Positions 26,057-35,610 of a DNA stretch of 64,000 nt are shown piece after piece. How positions within the stretch are numbered: the stretch's first letter is position 1; each line of letters begins with the position of its first letter. The DNA comes from Schaalia turicensis ACS-279-V-Col4 (lineage in GTDB: Bacteria; Actinomycetota; Actinomycetes; Actinomycetales; Actinomycetaceae). The notes beneath the pieces are model-generated. The model saw only the letters and a list, made by a program, of their open reading frames with translations, ran no database searches and had not been told where the DNA came from. Location: contig NZ_JH815208.1 of assembly GCF_000296505.1 (NCBI RefSeq), forward strand, positions 175,157-239,156, written 5' to 3'. The translations under genes were made by a program, and so were the position numbers.

Positions 26057-27751
26057 ATGGCTGACCCGATCACAATCTATGGAACTCCTGTTGTTCAAGG
26101 TGTTGCCTACGCCCCGGCACTCTGGGTGCGCAGGCCTGAACTTCCGCCTGAGTCGGCTCCTGCTTTGCCGGAGGATGTCCGCGAAGCCGAAGTAAGTCGC
26201 TTCCTTGATTGTGCAAATGCCGTGGCTGACTCGCTCATGAATCGTGCTTCGAAAACCACCGGACAAGCGGCTGACGTTCTGATCGTGACCTCGTCGCTGG
26301 CCACTGACCGCGCGTGGACGAAGGACGTGTCGAAGCGCATCCGCGACGGCATCCCCGCGATTCAGGCGGTGATGAAGGCGACCGAGCGGTTCGTCGTCAT
26401 GTTCGAGACTGCCGGCGGTGTGATGGCGGAGCGCACGACCGACTTGCGCGACGTTCGTGACCGCGTGATCGCGCACCTTCAGGGCGTGCCTGAACCGGGT
26501 ATTCCGGACTGCGATTGCCCGTTTGTCCTGTTGGCGGATGATCTGTCGCCCGCTGACACCGCAAGCTTGGACACGAATGTGTGCGTCGCGATCGTGACTC
26601 AGTTAGGTGGTCCGACCTCGCACACGTCGATCATTTCGCGTCAGCTGGCGATTCCGTGCATCGTGGCAGCACGCCAGGTGGACCAGATCGCTTCGGAGGT
26701 GCCCGTCTTGGTCGACGGTGGGACGGGTGCGATCACAACCGGAATCGACGAGGCCGTGGCACTCGAAAAGGTCCGGGCTGATGCAGCGCGACTGGAACTG
26801 ATTCGTTCATGGACGGGTCCCGCGCAGACCTCGGATGGGGTGCATGTCCAACTGTTGGCGAACGTTCAGGACGGGCCCAGCGCTACTTCGGCTCACGAGT
26901 CCGGCTTCGCTGAGGGCGTCGGTTTGATGCGCACCGAGCTGGCATTCCTTGACCACCCGACTGAGCCCAGCGTCGAAGAGCAAGCGCGCTCCTATTCTCA
27001 GGCACTGCTGGCATGGAGCGGCTCGAAGGTTGTGGTTCGCACTCTGGATGCAGGATCTGACAAGCCCGTTGCCTACGCGACGCTACGTGATGAGCCGAAC
27101 CCTGCGCTGGGTGTTCGCGGTATCCGGATTAACGGCATTCACCCGAATGTTCTGGCTAATCAGCTGGACGCGATTGCCGTCGCAGCCATGACTGCCCCCG
27201 ACACCGACGTGTGGGTGATGGCACCGATGATCGCTACTGCCGCTGAAGCACGCTGGTTTGCCGGGTTGATTAATGAACGCAACGACGTTTTTGGCGTGTC
27301 TTTGAAGGCTGGCGTGATGGTCGAGGTTCCCGCGACCGCGATCCTGATCGACCAGATCATGGAGTACGTGGACTTTGTTTCTATCGGTACGAATGACTTG
27401 ACCCAGTACACGATGGCCGCTGACCGTCTGTCAGCAAACCTGGCGGAGTACTCCGATCCGTGGCAGCCCGCACCGCTTGCGCTGATCCGTAAGGTCGTCA
27501 AAGCTGGCCTGCGGTTGGGCAAGCCCGTTGGCGTGTGTGGTGAAGCAGCCGCCGATCCGCTTCTTGCGTGCGTGCTTGTGGGCATGGGTGTGACATCGCT
27601 GTCGATGGCATCAAGTGCGATTTCCGGTGTGGGCGCCCAGCTTGGTCAGGTTTCTCTTGAGCAGTGTCGCGCAGCCGCCGATGCGCTTGTCGGCGCCTTC
27701 GATGGTGGCGATGGGCGCTATCGCGCGCGCCAAGCTCTTGGAATTGAGTGA
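26057..27751 (+). CDS. ptsI: PTS phosphoenolpyruvate-protein phosphotransferase (enzyme I)
   Basis: 564 residues from the ATG with AAGGAG 6 bases upstream (an earlier in-frame ATG at 26015 lacks one). Domains: N-terminal HPr-binding region, phospho-histidine in GGPTSHTSIISR (about 190), PEP-binding barrel with GVGLMRTELAFL, VVVRTLDAGSDKP, VSIGTNDLTQYTM, and the catalytic Cys in GVCGEAA near 497. It phosphorylates HPr using PEP to start sugar uptake. No HPr or EII gene lies next to it. Divergent from lysC. Confidence 0.96.
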   Translation: MADPITIYGTPVVQGVAYAPALWVRRPELPPESAPALPEDVREAEVSRFLDCANAVADSLMNRASKTTGQAADVLIVTSSLATDRAWTKDVSKRIRDGIPAIQAVMKATERFVVMFETAGGVMAERTTDLRDVRDRVIAHLQGVPEPGIPDCDCPFVLLADDLSPADTASLDTNVCVAIVTQLGGPTSHTSIISRQLAIPCIVAARQVDQIASEVPVLVDGGTGAITTGIDEAVALEKVRADAARLELIRSWTGPAQTSDGVHVQLLANVQDGPSATSAHESGFAEGVGLMRTELAFLDHPTEPSVEEQARSYSQALLAWSGSKVVVRTLDAGSDKPVAYATLRDEPNPALGVRGIRINGIHPNVLANQLDAIAVAAMTAPDTDVWVMAPMIATAAEARWFAGLINERNDVFGVSLKAGVMVEVPATAILIDQIMEYVDFVSIGTNDLTQYTMAADRLSANLAEYSDPWQPAPLALIRKVVKAGLRLGKPVGVCGEAAADPLLACVLVGMGVTSLSMASSAISGVGAQLGQVSLEQCRAAADALVGAFDGGDGRYRARQALGIE

Positions 27752-27930
27752 GTTCTTTCATTGAGCACCGTTTTTGCCTGATTTTTAGCCGTTTTTGTTT
27801 CGACTAAGAATCAGCATGCTGAAAACAGAGCAGCCGGTTTCATATTCTGAGATATTTTCGACCGCTCTATGTTCACCCACTGAACACCCACTCCCTGAAA
27901 ACCACTTCACTCGTTAGCGTCATGGAAGAA

Positions 27931-27947
27931 GGTCAGCCCGGCTGACC
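27931..27947 (+). promoter_or_regulatory. Small palindrome before the TrpXYZ-like operon
   Basis: GGTCAGC (27931-27937), 3-nt spacer, GCTGACC (27941-27947), about 35 bases before the lipoprotein ATG. It could be an operator or a short leader hairpin. No T-box features (specifier loop, conserved TGGNACC-type bulge) were seen. Confidence 0.35.
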
Positions 27948-27981
27948 CTCCAACCGTAAACGTCAACACGTGGAGTTCATC

Positions 27982-28980
27982 ATGAAACGCACCGCGCAGA
28001 TCAGTGCCGTCACTGGCGCAGCGCTCGCCCTTGTCCTTGCTGGATGCTCCGGCTCAGCATCGACCAGATCCGAATCGGGAACAGCCGGTGCGTCTGAGGA
28101 ATACTCAATCGGCATCAGCCAGATCACCACTCACACCTCGCTCGATGCTGCACGTGAAGGCTTTAAGCAGGCGTTTACCGACGCTGGCTTGAACGTGAAG
28201 TTCGACGAACAGAACGCCCAGGGTGATCAGGCAACCGCAACTTCGATCGCAGCGAAGTTCGCAGAAGCAGATCACGACCTGATCCTGGCTATCGCAACCC
28301 CTTCAGCTCAGGCAATTGCGCAATCCATCGTTGACACTCCCGTCCTGTTCACATCCGTCACCGACCCGGTTTCTGCTCAGCTCGTAGACTCGCTCGACGC
28401 CCCTGGCTCGAACCTAACGGGCACCACCGACATGAACCCGGTCGAAGAGCAGATCAAGCTGGTCAAGCAGTTCACACCCGGAGCGAAGAGCATCGGCATC
28501 ATCTACTCGTCCGGTGAAGTGAACTCCGAAGTCCAGGTGAAGCTTGCCAAGACGATAGCCGAATCCGAAGGCCTTTCCGTGAAGGAAACGACCATCACGA
28601 ACTCCGCCGAAGTTCAGCAGGCAGCCCAGGATCTGGCAGGCACGGTCGACGCTATCTACGTCCCGACCGATAACACCGTCGTCTCTGCATTCGCTTCTGT
28701 CCTCCAGGCAGCTGAAGACGCAAAGATTCCGTTGATCGCAGGCGAAGCTGATTCCGTTGCTAAGGGCGCGCTTGCCACATACGGCATCGACTACAACGCA
28801 CTCGGCTACCAGACCGGCCAGATGGCAATCAAGATCCTCACCGAAGGCGCCGATCCTGCCACCATGCCTGTCGAATCCCAGACCGAATACGAACTGACCG
28901 TCAATAAGACGACACTTGAAGCAATCGGTTTGACTCTTCCGGATGCTCTCAAGGACACCGCCGTCCTGGTCGGAGAATAA
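27982..28980 (+). CDS. ABC transporter substrate-binding lipoprotein (TrpX-like)
   Basis: 332 residues. The ATG preceded by GTGGAG is preferred over the ATG at 27970. Lipoprotein signal: MKRTAQISAVTGAALALVLA then lipobox LAGC (Cys about 22). The mature protein is of the type I periplasmic fold of the ABC_sub_bind/DUF534 family: IGISQITTHTSLDAAREGF, LILAIATPSAQA, SIGIIYSSGEVNSEVQ, DAIYVPTDNTV. Characterised relatives bind tryptophan or tyrosine in streptococci, so an aromatic amino acid or similar ligand is a guess. Followed by permease and ATPase genes. Confidence 0.88.
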   Translation: MKRTAQISAVTGAALALVLAGCSGSASTRSESGTAGASEEYSIGISQITTHTSLDAAREGFKQAFTDAGLNVKFDEQNAQGDQATATSIAAKFAEADHDLILAIATPSAQAIAQSIVDTPVLFTSVTDPVSAQLVDSLDAPGSNLTGTTDMNPVEEQIKLVKQFTPGAKSIGIIYSSGEVNSEVQVKLAKTIAESEGLSVKETTITNSAEVQQAAQDLAGTVDAIYVPTDNTVVSAFASVLQAAEDAKIPLIAGEADSVAKGALATYGIDYNALGYQTGQMAIKILTEGADPATMPVESQTEYELTVNKTTLEAIGLTLPDALKDTAVLVGE

Positions 28981-29002
28981 CTCAACGCGCTGACGCGCAA
29001 CC

Positions 29003-29052
29003 CACGCGCAGGTGCTCAGTGAACAACCAATGTTCCTGAGCACCTGCGCGTG
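29003..29052 (+). other. Long intercistronic hairpin between binding protein and permease genes
   Basis: Arms 29003-29024 and 29032-29052 are complementary over 21 bp with one bulged T; the core is CACGCGCAGGTGCTCA. No U-tract follows. Such a structure commonly protects the upstream mRNA and reduces read-through, giving more binding protein than permease (inference). Confidence 0.75.
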
Positions 29053-29078
29053 AAAACAAACCCTGAAAAGGAAAACCA

Positions 29079-30026
29079 GTGCTTACAGCTCTCGACCTTG
29101 GCCTGATCTACGGCCTCATGGCACTCGGCGTGTACCTGACATTCCGAGTACTCGATATCGCTGACCTCACCGTCGACTCATCCTTTACAACGGGCGCAGC
29201 GGTTGCAGCAATCATGATCACCGCCGGCCAGAACCCGTGGCTTGCCTCGATCGCCGGCTTCTTTGCCGGTTGTATTGCGGGCTCAATTACCGGTTTCCTT
29301 CACGTCAAAGCAGGCATCCACCCCCTGCTTGCCGGAATTTTGACGCAGATCGGCCTGTACTCGATCAATCTGCGTATTCTCGGCAAAGCAAATGTTCCGC
29401 TTCTTCGTGGTGTAGAAACTGTCCTCACTCCCCTGCGCGAGGCGGGCCTGAACGGATCGTGGGCATCCGTCGTTATCTTCGCCGTCTTGATCGGCGTCGT
29501 CACCACCGCCTTCAACTGGTTCTTGTCCACCCAGATCGGTCTTGGCATGCGCTCGACCGGTGACAACGAAGGTATGGCTCGCGCCCAGGGTGTTCCCACA
29601 GGAACGATGAAGATTATCGGCCTTGCCCTTTCAAATGGCCTCGTTGCCGCCTCTGGCGCTCTTGTCGCTCAGTACCAGGGCTACGCCGACATTTCGATGG
29701 GCATCGGTTTGATTGTTGCCGGCCTGGCATCGGTCATTATCGGTACCGCACTGATCGGGTCGCGTGGCATGTGGATGACCTCGCTGTTCGTCGTGATCGG
29801 CTCGATCGTCTACCGCGTCATCATCCAGCTTGCCCTCGGCATCGAGTTCCTTGAAGCGAATGACATGAAGCTGATCAGCGCAATCATCGTGTTCCTCGCC
29901 CTGATGATTCCTCGCGTCGGTTTCTTCTCGAAGATCCGCGAGCGCCGTCGCGCCCACACACTGGTTCCCGAACCTGACATTACGCACACGCCTGAAGAGC
30001 GCGACAACGAAAAGGTGGTGCTCTGA
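29079..30026 (+). CDS. ABC transporter permease (TrpY-like)
   Basis: 315 residues, GTG start with AAAAGGA upstream. About 8-9 membrane helices. The start LGLIYGLMALGVYLTFRVLDIADLTVDSSFTTGA is typical of the branched-chain/TrpY permease family, and SRGMWMTSLFVVIGSIVYR also fits. The cytoplasmic tail is charged. It passes substrate delivered by the upstream lipoprotein; its stop overlaps the ATPase ATG by one base (TGATG). Confidence 0.9.
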   Translation: MLTALDLGLIYGLMALGVYLTFRVLDIADLTVDSSFTTGAAVAAIMITAGQNPWLASIAGFFAGCIAGSITGFLHVKAGIHPLLAGILTQIGLYSINLRILGKANVPLLRGVETVLTPLREAGLNGSWASVVIFAVLIGVVTTAFNWFLSTQIGLGMRSTGDNEGMARAQGVPTGTMKIIGLALSNGLVAASGALVAQYQGYADISMGIGLIVAGLASVIIGTALIGSRGMWMTSLFVVIGSIVYRVIIQLALGIEFLEANDMKLISAIIVFLALMIPRVGFFSKIRERRRAHTLVPEPDITHTPEERDNEKVVL

Positions 30027-30826
30027 TGCTTGATATCGAAGCCGTCACTAAGACATTCTTCCGCGGTACCGTCAACGAGCGCGTGGCACTTCGCGATATT
30101 TCACTCCACCTTGACGAGGGTGACTTCGTCACGATCATCGGCTCAAACGGCGCCGGCAAGTCGACACTGCTGAATGTTATTTCTGGCCGTTACCAGGCTG
30201 ACGTGGGACGCGTGACAATCGATGATACGGACATCACGAAGCTTCCGGATTATGCGGTTGCGCGCTACGTTTCGCGTGTCTTCCAGGATCCGATGGCTGG
30301 CACCGCGCCCCACCTTTCGATCGAAGAGAATCTTGCGCTCGCATGGTCACGAGGCAACCGCCGAACCCTGGGGCCTGCTCTGACAGCGAAGAAGCGCGCC
30401 ATATTCCGAGACATTCTGGCACCTCTCGAACAGGGCCTCGAGAATCGTCTGACTGCCAAGGTTGGTCTGCTGTCCGGTGGCCAACGTCAGGCTCTGTCAC
30501 TGACGATGGCGACCTTCTCTAACCCGCGCGTCCTGCTTCTTGATGAACACACCGCCGCTCTTGACCCGAAGCGTGCTGCTCTGATTACCGAGCTGACCCG
30601 AGATGCTGTCGCGTCGAAGAATCTGACGACGCTGATGGTCACGCACAACATGGAGCAGGCACTCTCCATGGGCAACCGCCTGATCATGATGCACGAAGGT
30701 CGCATCATGTTCGAGTTGGCGGGTGAAGAAAAGAAGAATGCAACTGTCGATTCCCTTCTTGCGGAGTTCGATAAGCTGCGAGGCAAAGATGGAGAGGGAC
30801 TCTCTGACCGCACTCTCTTGGCCTAG
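30026..30826 (+). CDS. ABC transporter ATP-binding protein (TrpZ-like)
   Basis: 266 residues. Walker A GSNGAGKSTLL, signature LLSGGQRQALSLTMAT, Walker B LLLDEHTAALDPK, H-switch MVTHNMEQAL. The DEHTAALDP variant is characteristic of ATPases paired with TrpX/TrpY-like proteins. Last gene of the three-gene importer operon, with a strong terminator 30 bases later. Confidence 0.93.
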   Translation: MLDIEAVTKTFFRGTVNERVALRDISLHLDEGDFVTIIGSNGAGKSTLLNVISGRYQADVGRVTIDDTDITKLPDYAVARYVSRVFQDPMAGTAPHLSIEENLALAWSRGNRRTLGPALTAKKRAIFRDILAPLEQGLENRLTAKVGLLSGGQRQALSLTMATFSNPRVLLLDEHTAALDPKRAALITELTRDAVASKNLTTLMVTHNMEQALSMGNRLIMMHEGRIMFELAGEEKKNATVDSLLAEFDKLRGKDGEGLSDRTLLA

Positions 30827-30855
30827 CACCCGGTGACGCACTGAAGCGTTACCAA

Positions 30856-30902
30856 CAGTGTTGGGGGAGCACGTCAATGATGTACTCCCCCAACACTGCT
30901 TT
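30856..30902 (+). terminator. Rho-independent terminator of the TrpXYZ-like operon
   Basis: CAGTGTTGGGGGAG (30856-30869) pairs perfectly with CTCCCCCAACACTG (30885-30898), followed by CTTTT. Confidence 0.9.
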
Positions 30903-31188
30903 TCACGGTTAAACCACTAGGCGACAACGGCAGACGGCAAGCGAAGACTCTTCATCCACGCCAAGGATGCGAGCGAGCGTGCCATCAGAGCGAACACATG
31001 ACGATTCAGATGCTGGACTCATGCCCAGATTGTTTCGCTAGCTCACTATCTGTCCCGCTCGCCTGCTGTGGGTTCCCTGTGATCATTCACTGCACACATG
31101 GTCTAGGTCGTGACATTTCCTTGTGTCCGTAGTAAGTATTCAGTACCTTAGTGGCGTAAACGTTCTCACAATGAAACGAGTTCATACG
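30903..31188. other. Intergenic stretch without a recognised gene
   Basis: About 285 bases. No frame with a plausible start and family resemblance was seen. The distal part (from about 31110) carries AT-rich, promoter-like sequence for the TM2 gene. Confidence 0.4.
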
Positions 31189-31548
31189 ATGACAACGCCG
31201 ACTCCGCAGTTCAACGGCCAATCAGACCCGCAGTACACCAACCAAGAGCAAGCTTACGCCCAGCAGGGACAGCCTTACGGCCAGCCTACATTCGCACCCT
31301 CCGGCCCGGCGGGCTACCAGCAGAAGTCGAAGATTATCGCTGGTATCCTGGGCATCTTCCTTGGAGGTTTTGGCATCCACAACTTTTACCTTGGTCGCAC
31401 CACCCGCGCTGTCATTCAGCTGGTTCTGACGATCTTCACCTTCGGTGTTGCTTCGCTGTGGGGCTTCATTGAAGGCATCCTCATTCTGGTGTCCGCTCCG
31501 GGTAGCGAGTGGCACCGCGACGGCAACGGCATTGAGCTCACCGACTAA
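31189..31548 (+). CDS. TM2 domain membrane protein
   Basis: 119 residues from the chosen ATG; in-frame ATGs at 31123 and 31171 are possible. Residues about 1-46 are a Gln/Pro/Tyr-rich cytoplasmic tail (QAYAQQGQPYGQPTF). Then comes a TM2 domain: KSKIIAGILGIFLGGFGIHNFYLGRTTRAVIQ with the conserved GxxGxHxFYLG turn, and a second helix LTIFTFGVASLWGFIEGILIL. TM2 proteins are small inner-membrane proteins of unknown function. Stands alone, convergent with recR. Confidence 0.88.
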   Translation: MTTPTPQFNGQSDPQYTNQEQAYAQQGQPYGQPTFAPSGPAGYQQKSKIIAGILGIFLGGFGIHNFYLGRTTRAVIQLVLTIFTFGVASLWGFIEGILILVSAPGSEWHRDGNGIELTD

Positions 31549-31609
31549 GTTTCTTCGTCTGTGTCGGACTTGCAGTCCGAACACACCGCACCGCTCTGGG
31601 ATGGCACTG

Positions 31610-32206
31610 TCAACCCAGGGCGGTTCGTCCTTCAAGGGCCCGACCCAGAGTCTTCGAGTCGGCGTATTCAAGGTCGCCACCCATTGGCAAGCCCATGGCA
31701 AGACGCGATGTTGAAACGCCGATGCTCTTCAACATTCTGACGATGAACGCAGCGGTTGCGTCGCCTTCGACATTCGGGTTGGTCGCGATAATGACCTCGG
31801 TAATCTGATCGTCTTCAAGACGCGACAGCAGTTGACGGATGCGGAGTTGCTCGGGGCCGATGCCACGGATCGGGTCGATGACCCCGCCGAGCACGTGGTA
31901 GCGTCCGCGGAATACCCGTGACGCTTCGATCGCTTGGATGTCTTTCGGTTCTTCGACGACGCAGATCATTGTGGGGTCACGCCGGACGTCTCTGCAGATA
32001 GAACAGGTTTCTTCTTCTGTCAGGTTCGCGCACACCGAGCAGTGGTGAACCTTTTTCCGCACCGCCTGAATAGCATCGACGAGTCGAGCAACGTCATCTG
32101 GTTCCGCATCCAATATGTGCATGGCCATGCGTTGTGCAGACTTCGGTCCGATTCCGGGAAGCTGACCGAACTCATCAATCAAATCTTGAAGAGCACCTTC
32201 GTACAT
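31610..32206 (-). CDS. recR: Recombination protein RecR
   Basis: 198 residues from the ATG (a TTG two codons earlier has better ribosome-binding-site spacing and would give 200). HhH motif [13 protein letters not shown] (about 15-27), four-cysteine zinc finger [16 protein letters not shown] (about 55-70), Toprim domain with VVEEPKD and [12 protein letters not shown]. It works with RecF and RecO to load RecA at gaps. It overlaps or abuts the dnaX stop, the conserved dnaX-recR pairing. The usual YbaB gene is not between them. Confidence 0.97.
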   Translation of the reverse strand: MYEGALQDLIDEFGQLPGIGPKSAQRMAMHILDAEPDDVARLVDAIQAVRKKVHHCSVCANLTEEETCSICRDVRRDPTMICVVEEPKDIQAIEASRVFRGRYHVLGGVIDPIRGIGPEQLRIRQLLSRLEDDQITEVIIATNPNVEGDATAAFIVRMLKSIGVSTSRLAMGLPMGGDLEYADSKTLGRALEGRTALG

Positions 32207-32208
32207 GG

Positions 32209-35064
32209 TCAACGTTCACTTCCGTTCGGGATTGTTTCAATGATCTTGCCACCGAGGACGTCGAGGACAACGGGGAGGCCAACCATGGTTGTGGTTTCAA
32301 TATCTTCGTCATCCATTGAGGGCAGGTCTTCACCCATGTCGAGCGGAGCGGAATCCTGATCGTCATCGATAGGCCCATCATTATGGGCATCGCTACCAGC
32401 GTTGTTGTCACCGTTAGCCCAGGCGTCACCTGCAGATTGAGCCGTATCATCTGAGTCTTCAAAGCTCACCGAGTTCGTCTGAGCAACGGGAGCATCCGCC
32501 CAGCCACCGGGCGTTGTCTGCTGATTATCGCTCGTATTTTGCGGGTCAAAATCGTCGTAGGTGAAGACGCTCATGGCACGGCGTACCGGCCCCCCGGTAG
32601 GCACCGGTTCTGCCTGAGCTAAAGACTCAGAATCTGCCTGCTCGTCGCCGTGGCTATCGGAGGGGCGATCATCGGATACTGCCGACGAATCCGAGTGAAC
32701 CTTAAAACCCGGGCTGGAATCCGCAAGCGGCCAAGCGGGATCCGCATCCACGCACGTTGAAGCAGAGTCAGCCCCAGCTGACCAAGCGTCATCACGGCGA
32801 GGTTGCGGGCCGTTGTGCACCTGTTGTGATTCGCTCAGACCGTCCTGCGGTTCAGGTTCACGCGCTTGGGCTGGCTCTTCAACGTCTTCGTGCGGAGTGC
32901 GAATAACTACTTCACCCCACGGGTCATCCGACGCTACCGGATCAGAGCCGACGTGTGGGGCTGAATCGGGGGCAACACGTGGCGCTGGATCGCCCAGGGC
33001 CTGTGAACCGACGTCAGGAGCCTGGACAACGCGGTGCTCAAAAGGGGGCGGCTCCGAAACCCATCCAGCATCGGGCCGTCCATCTCGGTTCGCGTTGTTG
33101 TTGAGTGGGATGTTCGGTGTCTGACCTGAATAGGAGTGATCGGCGTGAGCCGGATCGGAATATGCATGGTGTGATGCAGGTGCCGAAGGTGCCGTTACTG
33201 CCGGCCCTCCCGATGCTTGTCCCACCTGTGCGCTGAGTTCATAGCGCAGACCAGTGACCTCGTAGATCGCGTCGGAGACGATCTGATGCCTGCCACCGCG
33301 TTCAAAGTTCGCCATGATTCCTTCGGAGGGGAACACCAGCACAAGGTTCGACCCATCGATCGCACCCAACTGCGCGTTCGTGTTGATCAGCGACCATGCG
33401 ACGCGGCTCATCGAGGCCAGACGGTCAAGCACTTCATTCCATCGAGCTCGAACGATGTCCGCCTGCTTCCCGCCGTTCTGACGTGGTGTCTGGCGAGCTG
33501 GTGCTTCAGTTGACGAGGCCGCGTCCACCGAACGGGGCTCCGCCTTTGGCGCAGGCGCGGGCTCTTCAGTTTCAACAGCGGGAGCACTGTTCTGGGACTG
33601 GGCGACCGGCGAGTCATCCCACGAGGATGAAGGGGTCACAGCCACATCGGGCCACGAGGACCCCTGCTGAGGCATTGGGGTAGGAGCATCGGGAACCGAT
33701 TCCCCATCACGATGTGGAGACGAAGGAGCTTGGGCACGTGGTGTCAGATCCGCCGGCTGGTTCTGCTGGTTCGAATCAGGGCGCGAAGCGCGTTGGGCTG
33801 TCTGCGCCAACGCAGCGCGAGCCGCCTGGGGGCCAGAAGCTGAAGGGGCGGCACCAATCGGCTTATTTCCAGCATAATCAGCACCGTGATGTTCCCTTGG
33901 AGCACCCCCACCGGGCATGCCAACCGTGCCGGGAAGTGGCATATCTACAACGGCCTGGCCAGAAGGTGTCGGCACAAGAATGCGCCCAATAAGAAGCTCA
34001 AGCTGGAGGCGCGGTGATGTTGCACCGGTCATGGAACGAAGTGCCTCATCGGTCAGATCAGCTGCGCGAGACAGCGGACGCGGACCCCAATTCACTGCCT
34101 GATGGCGCATACGATCGAGGCGCTCAGCAGGGATGGATGTCAGGACATCGCCTGCGCCGTCACCTGCGACCGCGATAATCAGCAGGTCACGCAGTGTTTG
34201 AAGGAAGTCTTCAACGAAGCGACGCGGATCATGACCAGAATCCACCATGCGTTCAATAACGCGGTAAGCCGCCGCACCGTCGCCACCAGCGAGGCCATCA
34301 ACGATCTCGTCAAGAAGAGCAGAGTCCGTGTATCCCAGCAGCGAAACAGCGGTTTCATACGTGACAGCCGAGTCGATGGAGCCTGCCATCAACTGATCAA
34401 GAACGGAAAGAGTGTCACGCACTGAACCGCCACCGGCGCGCATGACCAGTGGCAGAACACCGGAGCCAATGTTGACGTGTTCTTCGTCCGCCAACTGCTG
34501 CAGGTAGGGTTCCAACACATCTGGCGGAACCAGACGGAACGGGTAGTGATGGGTACGAGAACGAATCGTTCCGATCACGCGCTCTGGTTCTGTCGTTGCG
34601 AAGACAAACTTCACGTGCTCTGGGGGTTCTTCCACCAGCTTCAGCAGCGCGTTAAAGCCCTGATTTGTGACCATGTGGGCTTCGTCAATGATGAAGATCT
34701 TGTAGCGATCACGCACGGGCGCGAAGGTGGCGCGCTCACGCAGGTCACGCGCATCATCAACGCCACCGTGGCTGGCTGCGTCGATTTCGACAACGTCGAG
34801 CGACCCCGAACCACCGGTGGCCAGTTCCACGCACGACGGGCAGGTTCCACACGGAGTATCAGTCGGTCCTTGCTCACAGTTCAGACAGCGGGCCAGAATA
34901 CGCGCTGACGTGGTCTTTCCACACCCGCGCGGACCCGAGAACAGGTATGCGTGGGTCACTTTGTTTGCACGCAGAGCAGCACGAAGTGGCCCCGTCACAT
35001 GGTCTTGACCGATGACGGAAGCGAATGTGTCTGGACGATAACGACGATACAGAGCTGTGGTCAC
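32209..35064 (-). CDS. dnaX: DNA polymerase III subunit gamma/tau
   Basis: 951 residues, long for the family; the excess is a low-complexity, acidic and Pro/Ala/Ser/Asp-rich region from about residue 375. Clamp-loader AAA+ part: Walker [21 protein letters not shown], zinc module [20 protein letters not shown] in [24 protein letters not shown], sensor 1 [11 protein letters not shown]-terminal tau-like domain near 530-620 ([26 protein letters not shown]) is followed by further disordered repeats. GTG start; a TAGGGT box ends 7 bases before it, so the message may be leaderless. Upstream of recR in the same transcript. Confidence 0.96.
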   Translation of the reverse strand: MTTALYRRYRPDTFASVIGQDHVTGPLRAALRANKVTHAYLFSGPRGCGKTTSARILARCLNCEQGPTDTPCGTCPSCVELATGGSGSLDVVEIDAASHGGVDDARDLRERATFAPVRDRYKIFIIDEAHMVTNQGFNALLKLVEEPPEHVKFVFATTEPERVIGTIRSRTHHYPFRLVPPDVLEPYLQQLADEEHVNIGSGVLPLVMRAGGGSVRDTLSVLDQLMAGSIDSAVTYETAVSLLGYTDSALLDEIVDGLAGGDGAAAYRVIERMVDSGHDPRRFVEDFLQTLRDLLIIAVAGDGAGDVLTSIPAERLDRMRHQAVNWGPRPLSRAADLTDEALRSMTGATSPRLQLELLIGRILVPTPSGQAVVDMPLPGTVGMPGGGAPREHHGADYAGNKPIGAAPSASGPQAARAALAQTAQRASRPDSNQQNQPADLTPRAQAPSSPHRDGESVPDAPTPMPQQGSSWPDVAVTPSSSWDDSPVAQSQNSAPAVETEEPAPAPKAEPRSVDAASSTEAPARQTPRQNGGKQADIVRARWNEVLDRLASMSRVAWSLINTNAQLGAIDGSNLVLVFPSEGIMANFERGGRHQIVSDAIYEVTGLRYELSAQVGQASGGPAVTAPSAPASHHAYSDPAHADHSYSGQTPNIPLNNNANRDGRPDAGWVSEPPPFEHRVVQAPDVGSQALGDPAPRVAPDSAPHVGSDPVASDDPWGEVVIRTPHEDVEEPAQAREPEPQDGLSESQQVHNGPQPRRDDAWSAGADSASTCVDADPAWPLADSSPGFKVHSDSSAVSDDRPSDSHGDEQADSESLAQAEPVPTGGPVRRAMSVFTYDDFDPQNTSDNQQTTPGGWADAPVAQTNSVSFEDSDDTAQSAGDAWANGDNNAGSDAHNDGPIDDDQDSAPLDMGEDLPSMDDEDIETTTMVGLPVVLDVLGGKIIETIPNGSER

Positions 35065-35264
35065 AGTCCAACCCTACGTGTACCCATGTAGAAATGCGTT
35101 TGCATGGCAGAAAAATGGGAAGAACCACTCCCCCATATTCACCGTCATTATCGCCTCAATAGCAAGGAAAAGTCGGTGTTCAGATCCCGTTTATTCAACG
35201 AACGTGAGAATAATCAGATTTCGGTGCTCCCCCTTCGCTTTTCCGACTCGCCACTAGCCCATAA
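35065..35264. other. AT-richer intergenic stretch upstream of dnaX
   Basis: Contains the dnaX promoter region on the minus strand. A plus-strand frame (35104-35382) is open but has no family resemblance, and was not accepted as a gene. Confidence 0.35.
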
Positions 35265-35525
35265 ACGCAACCGCACGACGGAGACATCGAACGCTGGAAA
35301 GACGAAATTGACTCTGGATTCCCTCACAGCTCCCTCGAACCGAGGGTTCCACGGGCATGGGAATACACAACCCAAGCAATGACCCCTCGGACGATTCACG
35401 TTCCCGACGCACTATGGAAGCTTGCCGAGATTCGAGCCAAACAGCTCTGCTCCACGCCTTCAGAGTGTGTTCGCCAGTCCCTAGCTCGCCAACTCGTCGA
35501 ATCCTGGCCGCGCGTGTCACAACAA
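35265..35525 (+). pseudogene. Ribbon-helix-helix protein remnant
   Basis: From the ATG at 35379 the frame reads MTPRTIHVPDALWKLAEIRA, KQLCSTPSECVRQSLARQLV, ESWPR. This is a good ribbon-helix-helix pattern (beta strand RTIHVPD, two helices around STPSECVRQSLARQL) as in CopG-type antitoxins and regulators. The same frame is open upstream to 35265 without a start (ending WEYTTQA before the Met), as expected if the RHH was the C-terminal part of a longer protein. Beyond 35525 the frame runs into the hemQ terminator and antisense over hemQ until 35816, so the natural stop seems lost. A real gene starting at 35379 cannot be excluded; no ribosome-binding site is visible. Confidence 0.45.
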
Positions 35526-35557
35526 TCGGGCTCGCACCACGGTAGTGGCACGAGCCC
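35526..35557 (-). terminator. Terminator of the hemA-hemH-hemQ transcript
   Basis: CGGGCTCG (35526-35533) and CGAGCCCG (35550-35557) with additional CAC/GTG pairing inside. It lies about 55 bases after the hemQ stop on the minus strand; the following minus-strand sequence is moderately T-rich (ATTGTTGT). Confidence 0.7.
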
Positions 35558-35610
35558 GAAAGATTATGTAGTCAGTTTATGTAGTCAGGGGCTTCACCCC
35601 ATCGCGAGTA

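Noticed and set aside
27752..27981. T-box or riboswitch before the TrpXYZ-like operon
   Set aside because: Only a small palindrome is present; specifier loop, antiterminator and terminator elements are missing.
35104..35382. 92-codon plus-strand frame just before the RHH remnant, overlapping it by ATGA
   Set aside because: The overlap looked like an operon, but the protein has no recognisable pattern, and the RHH frame itself is open upstream of its ATG, so the overlap is probably accidental.
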